The translations under genes were made by a program, and so were the position numbers. A stretch of DNA of 64,000 bases from Elephas maximus indicus (taxonomy: Eukaryota; Chordata; Mammalia; Proboscidea; Elephantidae), in the NCBI RefSeq assembly GCF_024166365.1, contig NC_064825.1:103740480-103804479 (forward strand), read 5' to 3'. Below, piece by piece: positions 43,481 through 54,660 of this stretch (positions are counted from its first letter, which is position 1; each line of letters starts with the position of its first letter). The notes beneath the pieces are model-generated. The model worked only from the letters and a program-made list of their open reading frames with translations. It was not told where the DNA came from and did not search any database.

Positions 43481-44139
43481 CCTCTTTTGGGCAGACCAAG
43501 CTGACCTAGAAGTGTTGGTCATCAGAACAGAAGACATGCAGACTGTTTTGTCAGCAAATCTACGTGAGCTCCTGCTAGCACTAGACTCAGCTTTCTAAAG
43601 AATCAAAATGTAACCTCCGATGAGATCTGAAGTGATTTCAAAGCACTACACAATGCTATTCACTTTGTAAACGAAGGTTTTATTTTCCATGTATCATTAC
43701 CATTTTTATCTCTAAAATTCTCTTTCGTTCACACCTCTCTGCCCTTCTTTTTTGCCCGTTTATCTTCCTTATGCCTCCAGTTGTTTGACCTCTTAGTTTT
43801 CTCTCAGGTTATCAACTCCTTGATTTCTCTTGCTTTTCAGCCATTCCAACAAAGCATCCAGGTAACCCACTCACTTATATCACTGTGTATCTTGCCAGTA
43901 CACACCCATGAGTACTCCGCTTTTTCCCACTCTTTTACTCTGGACCTGCCTGTTGATTAAAGTATGGGTTTCACTGCTTTGGGTCCTCATTGCTGCCCCA
44001 CAATATTTTAGCCATCTCTTTTGAGTCCTATTCCCTGTAGACATCAGCCCAGACCATAAGAATGTACCCCAAAACCCTAGCTACAGCTCTGCCCCTCACT
44101 CTCAGCAGATGATTTTCTTCCACATACTTCCAGATTAAT
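43481..44139. other. No recognised feature
   Basis: Intergenic DNA between the two OR4X remnants; nothing identified. Confidence 0.45.
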
Positions 44140-44383
44140 CACCCTAAAGCATTTCTCTGATTTCATCACTCCCCTCCTCAAAAACCTTCGATGATTCCCC
44201 ATTGCCTACTTAACTACAAACTCCTTGTTTGGTATGAAACACCCTCAAGGTCTGAGCGTCTCTTCATGTCCTATCTTTATGTTCAGTTACACTCTGGTAG
44301 AGCTCACTGGTTTCTGAACATCCCTTTGTGCCGTTCCCATCCCTGTCAATACCTTATCTACCTGCCAAGGCCCAGCATTGGGG
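44140..44383 (+). repeat. L2 fragment joined to the OR4X stub
   Basis: GATTCCCCATTGCCTACTTA, ACTCCTTGTTTGGTATG, ACCCTCAAGGTCTGAG fit forward L2. It is cut at 44383 by the OR4X 3' end. Confidence 0.6.
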
Positions 44384-44484
44384 TCACACCACTCTTAAAC
44401 CATCATTTACTCCTTCAGGATTGCTGAAGTGAAGAATGCCATGAGGAGACTGATGGGGAGAAAAGCGATTTGGGAAGAGAAATA
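44384..44484 (+). pseudogene. OR4X2: 3'-terminal fragment of a second OR4X-like gene
   Basis: About 100 bp nearly repeat the last codons of the OR4X pseudogene (43205-43312): the TM7 VTPLLNP region (one base lost), KNAMRRLMGRK, and the TAG stop at about 44484. The downstream non-coding DNA (44485-44650) also matches the flank of the first copy (43313-43480). Upstream, similarity stops abruptly at about 44384 and is replaced by L2 sequence, so the rest of this gene was deleted. The symbol is a guess from synteny, since human has OR4X2 and OR4X1 in tandem. Confidence 0.8.
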
Positions 44485-44650
44485 GAGAGTTAAAAAAAAA
44501 AACAAAACAAGAAACTGGGGTATTCGAGATCTCACTCTGCCTCTACCTTTAATGGACAGAGTGACCTTGGGCTAGTCACCCTCTTTCTTTAGGTTTGTCT
44601 TTATGGGATTGGACTGGAGGTATGTGTCTGGTGGGGTGGGGGTAGGGGAA
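44485..44650 (+). repeat. Duplicate of the OR4X 3' flank
   Basis: Matches 43313-43480 (GAGATCTCACTCTGCCTCTACC, GGATTGGACTGGAGG) with an A-rich insertion near 44490. Confidence 0.85.
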
Positions 44651-44885
44651 TGCTGTTACTTTCAGGAAGCTTCCCTGATTATCCCATCTGGATATGTTCT
44701 GTTCCTTCTTTGAACTCAGTGGGAATCCAGAGTACTCAGTGGGAATCCTTGAAGGCTTTTACTACCTGTGTTTCATTTTTTATCCACTTCCATTGGAATG
44801 TCATGACTTTGAGGATATGGCCTGTACTTTACTCATCTTTGTATCTTTTACTCTAAATAACATATAGCAAAACAATAAATATTTG
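44651..44885 (+). repeat. L2 3' end
   Basis: GGAAGCTTCCCTGATTATCC, CTTTGAGGATATGGCCTGTAC, CAATAAATATTTGGC. Confidence 0.7.
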
Positions 44886-45109
44886 GCCAGCTAGGTTTTT
44901 GGAAGTCATTTGTGTTTCAGCTTGTAAGTGAATAAATGGTTGATGTATCTCTATTTTCATCTCCAGTATCTTAGTAATATGCTAATGTTACATATTACTT
45001 CCTCATGACATACCAATGTTACATATTACTGTTACACATTACTTCCTAAGACAAACCAGTGATCACTTCTGATATTGTTTCTAAGAATAGTGTTTGGATA
45101 TAAATAATG

Positions 45110-45240
45110 GATGTGTATGTATGCGTTTTACAATTTACCAAGAGCTTTCACATATTTTATCTCATTTGATCCCACAGCAGCCTGGTGAGCTAAGCGTGAT
45201 TTCCTGTTTCACAGATGAAGAGACTGGAAGGTCAGCATCT
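45110..45240 (-). repeat. MIR
   Basis: Reverse MIR: ATTTTATCTCATTTGATCCC, GTTTCACAGATGAAGAGAC. Confidence 0.75.
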
Positions 45241-45242
45241 TT

Positions 45243-45480
45243 TTTTAAAATTCATTTTGCTGCTGTTGAGAACGTACACAGCAATACATACACCAATTCA
45301 ACCATTTCTTCATGTACAATTCAGTGTCATTGTTTACATTCTTTGAGTTGTAAACTATTACCACTCTCTTTTTCTGAGCTGTTCCTCCCTCATTAACATA
45401 AACACACTGGCCCTTAAGGTTCCTATCTAATTTTTCGATTTGCTGCTATCACTTTGATCCCACAGATTGTTGTTAAAAGA
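45243..45480 (-). repeat. L1 3'-end fragment
   Basis: Reverse L1 end: ACAATTCAGTGTCATTG, CACCAATTCAACCATTTC. 45481-45744 is unassigned. Confidence 0.55.
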
Positions 45481-45744
45481 GTATAACGCTCAAGACAGAC
45501 ACTTTTTACTAGTTAAGCTAAAATATTTGGTTTTAAGAAGACTTCAGAGGATATTTTTGGTTTAAGTATTAAAAATGATCTTAGGACAATAGTTTCAGGG
45601 GTTCATTCAGCCCCTTGATACTGGAAAGTCTGGATTCCATGAGAATTTGAAATTCTGTCCTGCATTTCCCCCATTTGATCAGGATTCTTCTATAGAATCT
45701 TTGATCAACATGTTTAGTAATGGTAGCTAGGAAGGAGGTCAGTG

Positions 45745-46215
45745 TCTTTTTTTTTTGTTGTTGTTGTTGTGTTTTAGGTGAAAGTTTATAGCTCAAATTA
45801 GCTTCTCATTCAAAAATTCATAGAAAAATTGTTTTGTAACATTGGTTGCAATCCCCACAATATGTCAGATCTCTCCCCCTTTCCCTTTACACCGCAGGTT
45901 CCCCAAGTCCATTTGTCCGGGCTTTCTGTCCCTTCCTGCTTTCATGTCTTTGCTTTTGGGTAAGTGTCACCCACTAGATCTTCTATACTTGATTGAACTA
46001 AGAAGCACATTCCTCACATGTTATTGTTTGTTTTATAGGCCTGTCTAATCTTTGGCTGAAAGGTGGGGTTTAGGAGTGCCTTCGGTTCCGAGTTAGCAGG
46101 GGGTCTAGGGCCATAGACTCGGAGATCCCTCCAGTCTCTGTCAGACCTGTAAGTCTGGTCTTTTTTTGTGAATTTGAATTCTGTTCTACATTTTTTCCTA
46201 CTCTGTCCGAACCCT
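45745..46215 (-). mobile_element. L1 3' end, truncated
   Basis: T-rich tail then GTGTTTTAGGTGAAAGTTTA and CTAATCTTTGGCTGAAAGG, related to the 3' UTR of the large L1 (30540-30880). It borders the start of duplication unit B. Confidence 0.75.
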
Positions 46216-46221
46216 TTATTG

Positions 46222-46343
46222 TGAACCCATCCAGTGGCTTCATGGGAGAAAGACTTGGAGGTCTGCTTCTGTAAATATTATAGCCTTGGTCCCATAGGGT
46301 GACTATGAGTCGAACATAGACGAGATGGCATCTAACAATAACA
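46222..46343 (+). mobile_element. AfroSINE, truncated (unit B)
   Basis: Copy of 1-132, better preserved: AACCCATCCAGTGGCTTC, tail TCTAACAATAACA. Confidence 0.78.
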
Positions 46344-47221
46344 TGTTAACATAAGTTGGTTTTTGAGGCGGTATTTTAGTTTAAACTTGTCCCTGCTGCT
46401 TAAAAAAGATCACTTCATATTGAACACCAGCTTATTTCCCCAAACAGATGGCACAAAACCATGCCCTGCACGTAGTAGCTGCTTAATAATTACATGTTGA
46501 ATGGATGAGCTTAGGATGACTCAGTATAGGAATCTAATGCAAGGATAAAAACAGCAGCTTCCTTAACTCGAAAGTTGTCTGAAATATTGTTGCTGTGACA
46601 AGGGGGTATTGCTGTCTCCATGGCCCACTCCTCTAATTGGGATGCCATGCCCCTGGGCTCTCATTAGCAAGCCTCAAGTTACTTTTACTAAAAATGAATG
46701 TGCTATGGTTTCCAAAGTAGAGGTGTACAAGTCTGATGATGGTTATGGGTGGGGCAATATCACTTGATCCTCCCTTGAACCCTCGGTGTTTAAAAGTTAC
46801 TGCACCCTTCAGTTCTCTTGCCAGACTCCTTGACTTAGTTCACTTAGCTGAGGAGTGTGGAGCTCACTCAGGTCAGTTCCCGCATGGCTCAGTCTTTCTG
46901 GCACGCTATAGCTAGACTAAACCTGAACTGACCAAGAACTCTTACAGAGAACAGTTGTCCTCATTTGCTTTGCTTGTTCCTGATCCCCTCTATGAAAGTT
47001 CTGCTGCACAGTATCAGGGTGTTTCTCCGGCTCCTGCCTTCAATGCACCAAGTGTGAGTTTTTACATATGGGTTCATTTCTTTTTCTCAGGATTCCCATG
47101 GTATCATTGCAGATGTTTTCCTGCAAACATTTTTAGCTCACTCCTTAGCTGCTGAGGAAATGTCCTTTTTGGGTGGTCAGATGCTCTCGCTTTCTTGTTG
47201 TATAGTGACCAAGAAGACAGC
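46344..47221. other. No gene; unit B equivalent of 133-1021
   Basis: Nothing beyond the paralogy. The reading frame present in unit A is interrupted by a stop here. Confidence 0.6.
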
Positions 47222-47447
47222 TTTAAAACCAGGTACACTAGGCTCCAGTTTTGGCTCTGCCTTTTACTGGTTGTGTGAACTTGGTCAAGTCACTCATTTG
47301 CTCTAATCCTCACTTTCCACACATAAAAAAATAGAAACAATCATAGGAGCTTCCTCATGTGAATGTTGATGGATGGATTGAGTGAGATATGCATTTCAAG
47401 TGCTCCACACAGGGCCAGGCATACAGCATGTGCTCAATCATTGCAAG
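47222..47447 (+). repeat. MIR SINE (unit B)
   Basis: Paralogue of 1022-1245, nearly identical. Confidence 0.85.
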
Positions 47448-48059
47448 CTAGTGTAATTATATGACTCTAGTTAATATTCCTTATACTTGTGGAGAGGGTA
47501 TCACAAAGCTCAGAGAGGGCATTCATATGTATTGAATTATTTAGAGTCTTTCCAGATGGATGTCCAGAGCATGAGCTGGAAAGTGTGTGTGTAGAGCGGT
47601 GGGGTCAGGATTTACAGAGCAGGCTGAGTTCCCCAGCCTTTCCCATGGGTTTTTCTGATCTGTGGTTCCTGACACCACATTAGCTCTTTGGAAATTAGAA
47701 CAGTCCCAGGCTTGAAACCCTTTCCCTAAAGCCCAGGTACCACCTGGCATGATATTCTTCCATGTAAATGAAATCTTTGGATACCTAATGGTTAAAATAC
47801 TCTTAAAAGACTTTTTTACCTTTTAATGTTCTTTTTAAATACAGAGAATGTATCTGTTAACTGGTGAGAGATCAAAGTCAGTTTAAAGCATGGAAAACAT
47901 GTAATGTGAACCCCACCCCACCCCCCACCCATTTTCAGGGAAAGTAGCAAAGGTAATTAGTAAAAATGTAAAGCCATACCTTTGCTTTCTAGTTATTTTT
48001 AATTCAGCAAAAATTGGTTATCATTATAAGTGAATTGATTTGTTTTGTGTATTTCTACT

Positions 48060-48550
48060 TTTCCTGCTTAGAATCATAACATTTAGTCCTACTCTCATGT
48101 TTTATACATGGGGATGTAAGTACCAAAGAGAGGGCGGGAGTCTTTTGAAAAGGTCATCCAGCCACTAGCAACTGTACTGGGACTAAAACCGAATTCTTCT
48201 GGCTCCAGGACCACTGCCCTTTTCACAGCATTGTGCTGCCTCCTTTGGCAAAGTCAAGTTCCATGTTAATATCTGAAATTTTTAAGCAGTGAGAGAGTGC
48301 ATACTGTAGGAAGAGTGCAGTAAAAATAGCATTTGTTTTTGAATCAGATAAATTTGGTTTTCATTCCCATTATGGCATTTACTATCAGTTATCTTGAGGA
48401 AGTCACTTAAATGTTAAATTGATTGAGTTTGCATTTCCCCACCTGTAAAGTGAGGACATTAATAATTATTTTAATGTGCTTTCATGTGTTTGAACTGGGA
48501 TATTGTATGAAGCACATGAACAGTGCCTAACCCACAGTAGGGACTTCACA
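48060..48550. repeat. Two MIR fragments (unit B)
   Basis: 48060-48240 is reverse and 48325-48550 forward, paralogous to 1840-2320. The forward copy retains TTTCCCCACCTGTAAAG, which unit A lost to a T run. Confidence 0.75.
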
Positions 48551-48894
48551 ATGGTGGTAGTACCATGAGTTATAAGACATGGTACATCTTTTTTGTAGTA
48601 TCTTCGGCCTTGGTCAGGTCCTCGCAGGCTGTGGTCTTGAGTGTGTTTCTGGCTTAAGAATGGTGGGAAGAATTTGGAGAGTACGAGAACAGAAATGAGT
48701 CCTTGGAGGAGAGGTTAAAGGTGTTTGCAGATGTTTAGATTGGAGAAGAGTGGTCTGGGTTGGGAGTTAATGATTGTCTTTGTTTTGTCAATGTCTTCTC
48801 TAATTCCTGAAAGAGTGGTTGTCATCAGCCTGCACTGAGACTCTATCTGATCCTAAAAAATGTTCATGCCCCTCATCTCAACCTTCCCACTTTA

Positions 48895-49330
48895 AGGAAT
48901 CAACCTTAGGGACAATTGTCCAGAGAGTCACAGAGCAGGGTCATTTGTTATAGTTAAAATTGGGAATAACTTAAAAGCCCATAAATAGAGAAATGGTCAA
49001 ATAAATTTTGCGACTTTTAAAATAATGCAAGCATTGAAAACACTTTTTACAGAATATTACCTTGGGGAAATGCTCAAAGTGAAGGGGAAAACCTGGATGT
49101 AAAAGATTTGCATAATTGGAAGAAAACTACAAAGGGAAATTCACCATATGGTTAGTGATTTCTATTTCCTCATTATATTTTTTCTCTACTTCTCAAAATA
49201 TCTCTAATGAGCTTGTATGAACTTGGGAAAATCAGTCGCTGAGCTTCATCTTCCTTATCTGTAAAATGAGAATAAGAATAGCAAATATGTAACAGGATTG
49301 CTTTGAGAAATAAAGTAAATCATGTATTAT
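48895..49330 (+). repeat. Old L1 and MIR fragments (unit B)
   Basis: Paralogous to 2640-3130; T(13) or so at ~49374 follows where unit A has mixed GGTTTTCTTTCC. Confidence 0.65.
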
Positions 49331-49732
49331 TTAAAATTTTACTGCAATAAAAGTAAAATACAAATTATTGTGTTTTTTTTTTTTTTCTGAGAGAATCTGG
49401 GTCAGAGCAAGGTAGACTGTTGAACAGAAGGGAAGGGAAAATCAATCTTTGCTTGGAACACTTAAGTATGTTGTTCCTTTTTTATCCTTTAGGACTTTGT
49501 TTGAGAACAGGTGCTGGGACCACCCTGCTCATTGAGTTCTATGATTCTTTGTACCTGGAGTTTAATAAGAATGTTTTGAGATAAACAGAGATGATAAAGA
49601 ACTCTGGAAATAAATCCTATGGCATTGTCCTTGTAAATCAGTTTCCCACTTGAGTCTGACATGTAACCATTGAGATCTACTGAGACCTAACAATAACTGA
49701 TATTTACTGAGCACCTACTACCTGTTGCTGTC

Positions 49733-49917
49733 AAGTTGATCCCCACTCATGACAACACCATGTGTGTCAGAGTTGAACTGTGTAGGGTTTTCAGTGGCTG
49801 ACTTATTGGAAATAGATTGCCAGGCCTTTCTTCCGAGGTGTCTCTGGATGGACTTGAACCTTTAACCTTCTGGGTAGCAGGCAAGCTAGTTAAACATTTG
49901 CAGCACCCACAGACTCC
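49733..49917 (-). mobile_element. AfroSINE (unit B)
   Basis: Paralogue of 3510-3702, retaining the GTGTAGGGTTTTCAGTGGC form of the middle. Confidence 0.88.
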
Positions 49918-50140
49918 CAAGCACCTCTGAAGTGCTGAGAATTATGCTACATACTTTTATATGCATTATCGCATAGGAGCCACGCAAGAGACACCCTATG
50001 TGGTATTTCAATTACTATCTCCATTCTACAGATGCAGAAACTGAGTTTCTGAGAGGTCAAGTAACTCCTACACAGTGTTATTCAGTTAGGGAGTGACAGA
50101 GCTGAGAGAAGTCCCACAATCTGTCTCCAGAGCCTGGGGC
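49918..50140 (-). repeat. MIR-type fragment (unit B)
   Basis: Paralogue of 3703-3925. Confidence 0.7.
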
Positions 50141-50920
50141 CTTGCTGACTATGAAGCTATCTCCCAGTGCAGTTTGCAGAGGACACGCTGTACGCCAGTA
50201 GTGTAATCCCATGGAGGCATTTGTCCTCCACCACAATGCTCTTATTGGGTCTCTCTGGCAAGTTAAATGGACCAGATAAAAACAATGTGCATGTTTTACG
50301 CTTTAGATAACAACCAGATGTGGCAGAATTTCTTTTTCATGAAATAATGGGTAGGTCATTTCCCTGCTACCAATGTCTTTTTATAATGTAATCATTATAA
50401 TATAATATAATCATTTTGTATTCACGAAAGTCTTTGGGGGAGGCTTTGAGGAATACAGAATGATAATCTAATTTTTGGTTATAGCATTTCTCCTTCAATG
50501 GCAGGGATTGGCTGGCTATTTCCAGAGCTCTCTCTCTTCTCTATCCCTGTATCTCTCTGGTCAAAACATTAAGAATTTTAAGAGGGAATAAAAGAAGAAT
50601 TCGGCTGGAAAATACATATGTTTTCAGTTGGGTGTCTCTGGGAGAGGAAGATGCTTAATAAGCATGGGAAGAATGTCCTGGGAGATGACAATTAATTCCT
50701 TGTTCTTGCTTCTGTCATTGCCATTGCTTATTGTTCTATCATTCAGCTGCACTTTAATTTGGTTCCCCTGAGTAAACCCTTTGTGACAACCTCAGTGAGT
50801 CTGTGCTCCAGGCATTCCAATTCTTCCCCTTAGTCTTTTGTAAACCCTTTCCAGCACCCTAACTGTCCTGGAGATCCAGAACTGGAGCTTATTACAGTTC
50901 TTATAAATATGCTGAAAGCA

Positions 50921-51120
50921 AAAAACCAAACCTGTTGTTGTTGAGTTGATTCTGAGTCATGGCCATCCAGTATGTGACAGAGTAGAACTGCTCTATAGGG
51001 TTTTCTTGGCTGTAATTTTTATGGAAGCAGGCTGCCACGTCTTTCTTCTGCTGCACTGCTGTGTGGGTTCAAACCACCAACCTTTAGGTTAGTAGTCAAG
51101 CACAAACTGTTTTCACCACC
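50921..51120 (-). mobile_element. AfroSINE (unit B)
   Basis: Paralogue of 4771-4970. Confidence 0.88.
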
Positions 51121-51236
51121 CAAACAAACATAAACAACCTATCGCTGTCCAGTCAATTCCGACTCATAGGACAGAGTAGAACTGACACATAGGGTTTTCA
51201 ACGAGCACCTGGTGGATTTGAACTACCACCCAGAGA
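51121..51236 (-). mobile_element. AfroSINE, partly deleted
   Basis: AACCTATCGCTGTCCAGTCA, GGACAGAGTAGAACTGACAC. Its 5' part and the remaining head are missing. In unit A this SINE is cut after ~25 bp by the deletion. Confidence 0.85.
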
Positions 51237-51798
51237 CCTTACATGTGCTGAAGGAGCCCTTTTACTTTCCTGCACCTATGCATTGTCCTTGACAGGGTCA
51301 GTCTTACCACTTTTCTATGGCTTGTTTTAGTGGAAAGTAGTAGAGTTTTCCTTCTCTTAAAAGTTTCCACCTTACACACATTCCAGCTTTCACAGGTTTT
51401 ACTGTAACAAAAGTAACTTGATTTGTTTTATGCAACCACAGTACCAAAGTGGTTATGATAAAAACAACGCTCAAACATATTCTTGCAGGACTGTACTCTC
51501 TACCACCCCACCCTTGATGATGAACAATTAATAACCAATTTCCATCCTCCAGTTGCTGTTGATGTAACCACTGTAGAACTTACTACAGTTTTTCAAGTTT
51601 ATTAATTAATGTACCAGAGGAGTAGACATGAAGTCCAGCTTCCTAATGTTAACATCTCATTTTTTGTTTTCACTTTCATTCTTAAAATAGCTCTATTGGG
51701 AAAGACATTTGACATGGTTCTAGGTACTTGGGGGACAGTGACCAATCTTTGTTGACTTTAATAAAATTATTTATCTTATATTTATTTATTCACAAAGT
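51237..51798. other. Unit B-only intergenic DNA
   Basis: 560 bp absent from unit A; no gene or recognised repeat. Probably ancestral sequence lost from A. Confidence 0.5.
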
Positions 51799-51805
51799 TA
51801 CATTA

Positions 51806-54424
51806 GGTTGTTGTTGTTAGGTGCCGTCAAGTCGGTTCCCACTCATAGCGACCCTATGCACAACAGAACGAAACACTGCCCGGTCCTGCACCATCCTTAC
51901 AATTGTTGTTATACTTGAGCTCATTGTTGCAGCCACTGTGTCAATCCACCTCGTTGAGGGTCTTCCTCTCTTCCGCTGACCCTGTACACTACCAAGCATG
52001 ATGTCCTTCTCCAGGGACTGATCCCTCCTGACGACATGTCCAAAGTACGTAAGACGCGGTCTCGCCATCCTTGCTTCTAAGGAGCATTCTAGTTGTACTT
52101 CTTCTAAGACAGATTTGTTCGTTCTTTTGGCAGTCCATGGTATATTCAATATTCTTCGCCAACACCACAATTCAAAGGCGTCAATTCTTCTTCAGTCTTC
52201 CTTATTCATTGTCCAGCTTTCACATGCATATGCTGTGATTGAAAATACCATGGCTTGGGTCAGGCGCACCTTAGGCTTCAGGGTGACATCTATGCTCTTC
52301 AACACTTTGAAGAGGTCCTTTGCAGTAGATTTACCCAATGCAATGCATCTTTTGATTTCTTGACTGCTGCTTCCATGGCTGTTGATTATGGATCCAAGTA
52401 AAATGAAATCCTTGATGATTTCAATCTTTTCTCTGTTTATCATTAGGTTGCTTATTGGTCCAGTTGTGAGGATTTTGGTTTTCTCTATGTTGAGGTGTAA
52501 TCCATACGGAAGGCTGTGGTCTTTGATCTTCATTAGTAAGTGCTTCAAGTCCTCTTCACTTTCAGCAAGCAAGGCTGTGTCATCTGCATAATGCAGGTTG
52601 TTAATAAGTCTTCCTCCAATCCTGATGCCCCGTTCTTCTTCATATAGTCCAGCTTCTCATATTATTTGTTCAGCATACAGATTGAATAGGTATGGTGAAA
52701 GAATACAACCCTGACGTACACCTTTCCTGACTTTCAACCAATCAGTATCCCCTTGTTCTGTCCGAACAACTGCCTCTTGATCTATGTAAAGGCTCCTCAT
52801 GAGCACAATTAAGTGTTCTGGAATTCCCATTCTTCGCAGTGTTATCCATAGTTTGTTATGATCCACACGGTCAGATGCCTTTGCATAGTCAATAAAACAC
52901 AGGTAAACATCCTTCTGGTATTCTCTGCTTTCAGCCAGGATCCATCTGACATCAGCAATGATATCCCTAGTTCCACATCCTCTTCTGAAACCGGCCTGAA
53001 TTTCTGTCAGTTCCCTGTCGATATACTGCTGCAGCCGTTTTTGAATGATCTTCAGCAGAATTTTGCTTGTGTGTGATATTAAAAAAAAAAAAAAAAAAAA
53101 TTTTTTTTTTTGTGATATTAATGATACTGTTCTATAATTTCCACATTTGGTTGGATCACCTTTCTTGGGAATAGGCATAAATACGGATCTCTTCCAGTCA
53201 GTTGGCCAGGAAGCTATCTTCCATATTTCTTGGCATAGACAAGTGAGCACCTCCAGCGCTGCATCTGTTTGTTGAAACATCTCAGTTGATATTCCATCAA
53301 TTCCTGGAGCCTTGTTTTTTGCCAATGCCTTCAGAGCAGCCTGGACTTCTCCCTTCAGTACCTGATCGTATGCCACCCTTTGAAGTGGCTGAATATCGAC
53401 TAATTCTTTTTGATATAATGACTCTGTGTATTCCTTCCATCTTCTTTTGATGCTTCCTGCATCATTTAATATTTTCCCCATGGAATCCTTCATTATTGCA
53501 ACTCGAGGCTTGAATTTTTCCTTCAGTTCTTTCAGCTTGAGAAACTCGAAGCGTGCTCTTCCTTTTGCTTTTCCATCTCCAGCTCTTTGCACATGTCATT
53601 ATAATACTTTACTTTGTCTTCTTGAGAAGCCCTTTGAAATCTTCTGTTCAGTTCTTTTACTTCATCAATTCTCCCTTCTGCTTTAGCTGCTCAATGCTCA
53701 AGAGCAAGTTTCAGAGTCTCCTCTGACATCCACCTTGGTCTTTTCTTTCTTTCCTGTCTTTTCAGTGACCTCTTGCTTTGTTCATGGATGATGTCCTTGA
53801 TGTCATTCCATAACTCATCTGGTCTTTGGTCACTAGTGTTCAATGCATCAAATCTATTTTTGAGATGGTCTCTAAATTCAGGTGGGATATACTCAAGGTC
53901 ATATTTTGGGTGTCGTGGACTTGCTCTGGTTCTCTTCAGTTTCAGCTTGAACTTGCGTATGAGCAATTGATGGTCTGTTCCACAGATGGCACCTGGCCTT
54001 GTTCGGACTGATGATATTGAGCTTTTCCATCATCTCTTTCCACAGATGTAGTCAATTTGATTTCTGGTCCTACAAGGAAGATCAGTTAATATGACTATTA
54101 TTCAAATTCACGCACCAATCACTAGGGCCAAAGATGAAAAAATAGAAGATTTTTATCAGCTGCTGAAGTCTGAAATTGATCGAACATGCCGTCAAGATGC
54201 ATTGATAATTACTGGCGATTGGAATGCGAAAGTTGGAAACAAAGCAGAAAGATCAGTAGTTGGAAAATATGGCCTTGGTGATAGAAACAATGCTGGAGAT
54301 CGAATGATAGAATTTTGCAAGACCAACGACTTCTTCGTTGCAAATACCTTCTTTCACCAACATAAACAGCGACTATACACATGTACCTCTCTAGATGGAA
54401 CACACAGAAATGAAATCAAATACT
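51806..54424 (-). mobile_element. RTE LINE with 5' inversion (twin priming)
   Basis: The 3' part is on the minus strand from the (GTT)n tail at 51806 to about 54065 and matches full-length RTE positions 33761-35982. The next segment, 54066-54424, is on the plus strand and matches RTE 33425-33781, the piece directly upstream, with ~20 nt represented in both. This is the layout expected of twin priming. The long minus-strand frame 53592-52657 keeps FRRGCGTRDIIADVRW and FIDYAKASDRVDHNKLW; the YADD motif is intact near 52590. A(19)T(10) with a 10-bp repeat interrupts it at 53072-53120. A possible 7-bp target repeat TACATTA is at 51799-51805 and 54424-54430. Confidence 0.85.
53072..53120. repeat. 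A(19)T(10) insertion with 10-bp repeats
   Basis: TGTGATATTA occurs at 53072-53081 and 53111-53120 around 29 bp of pure A then T. The full-length RTE lacks this. The net gain is 39 nt, so the RTE reading frame stays open across it. Confidence 0.92.
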
Positions 54425-54660
54425 ACATTATATAGCATATAATGTGTTCTATGATTTTTTTGCCAACTGTACACACCCTCTCGTGCTATTTTCCTAAATG
54501 TGCTTTGTGAGTTACATGTGTGGGTGTATTATTTATGTGAGTGCATTATTTGTTCATTCATTCACTTATTCATTTTTCAACAGGCTTTCATTAATTTCTT
54601 GGGTTGTCTTTGGCCCACTTGAGTTCTGTCATTACATGTTCCAGGGTAAACACTTGCAAT

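Noticed and set aside
52657-53592. 311-codon reverse-transcriptase frame
   Set aside because: Part of the inverted RTE LINE, with a homopolymer insertion inside; not a host gene.
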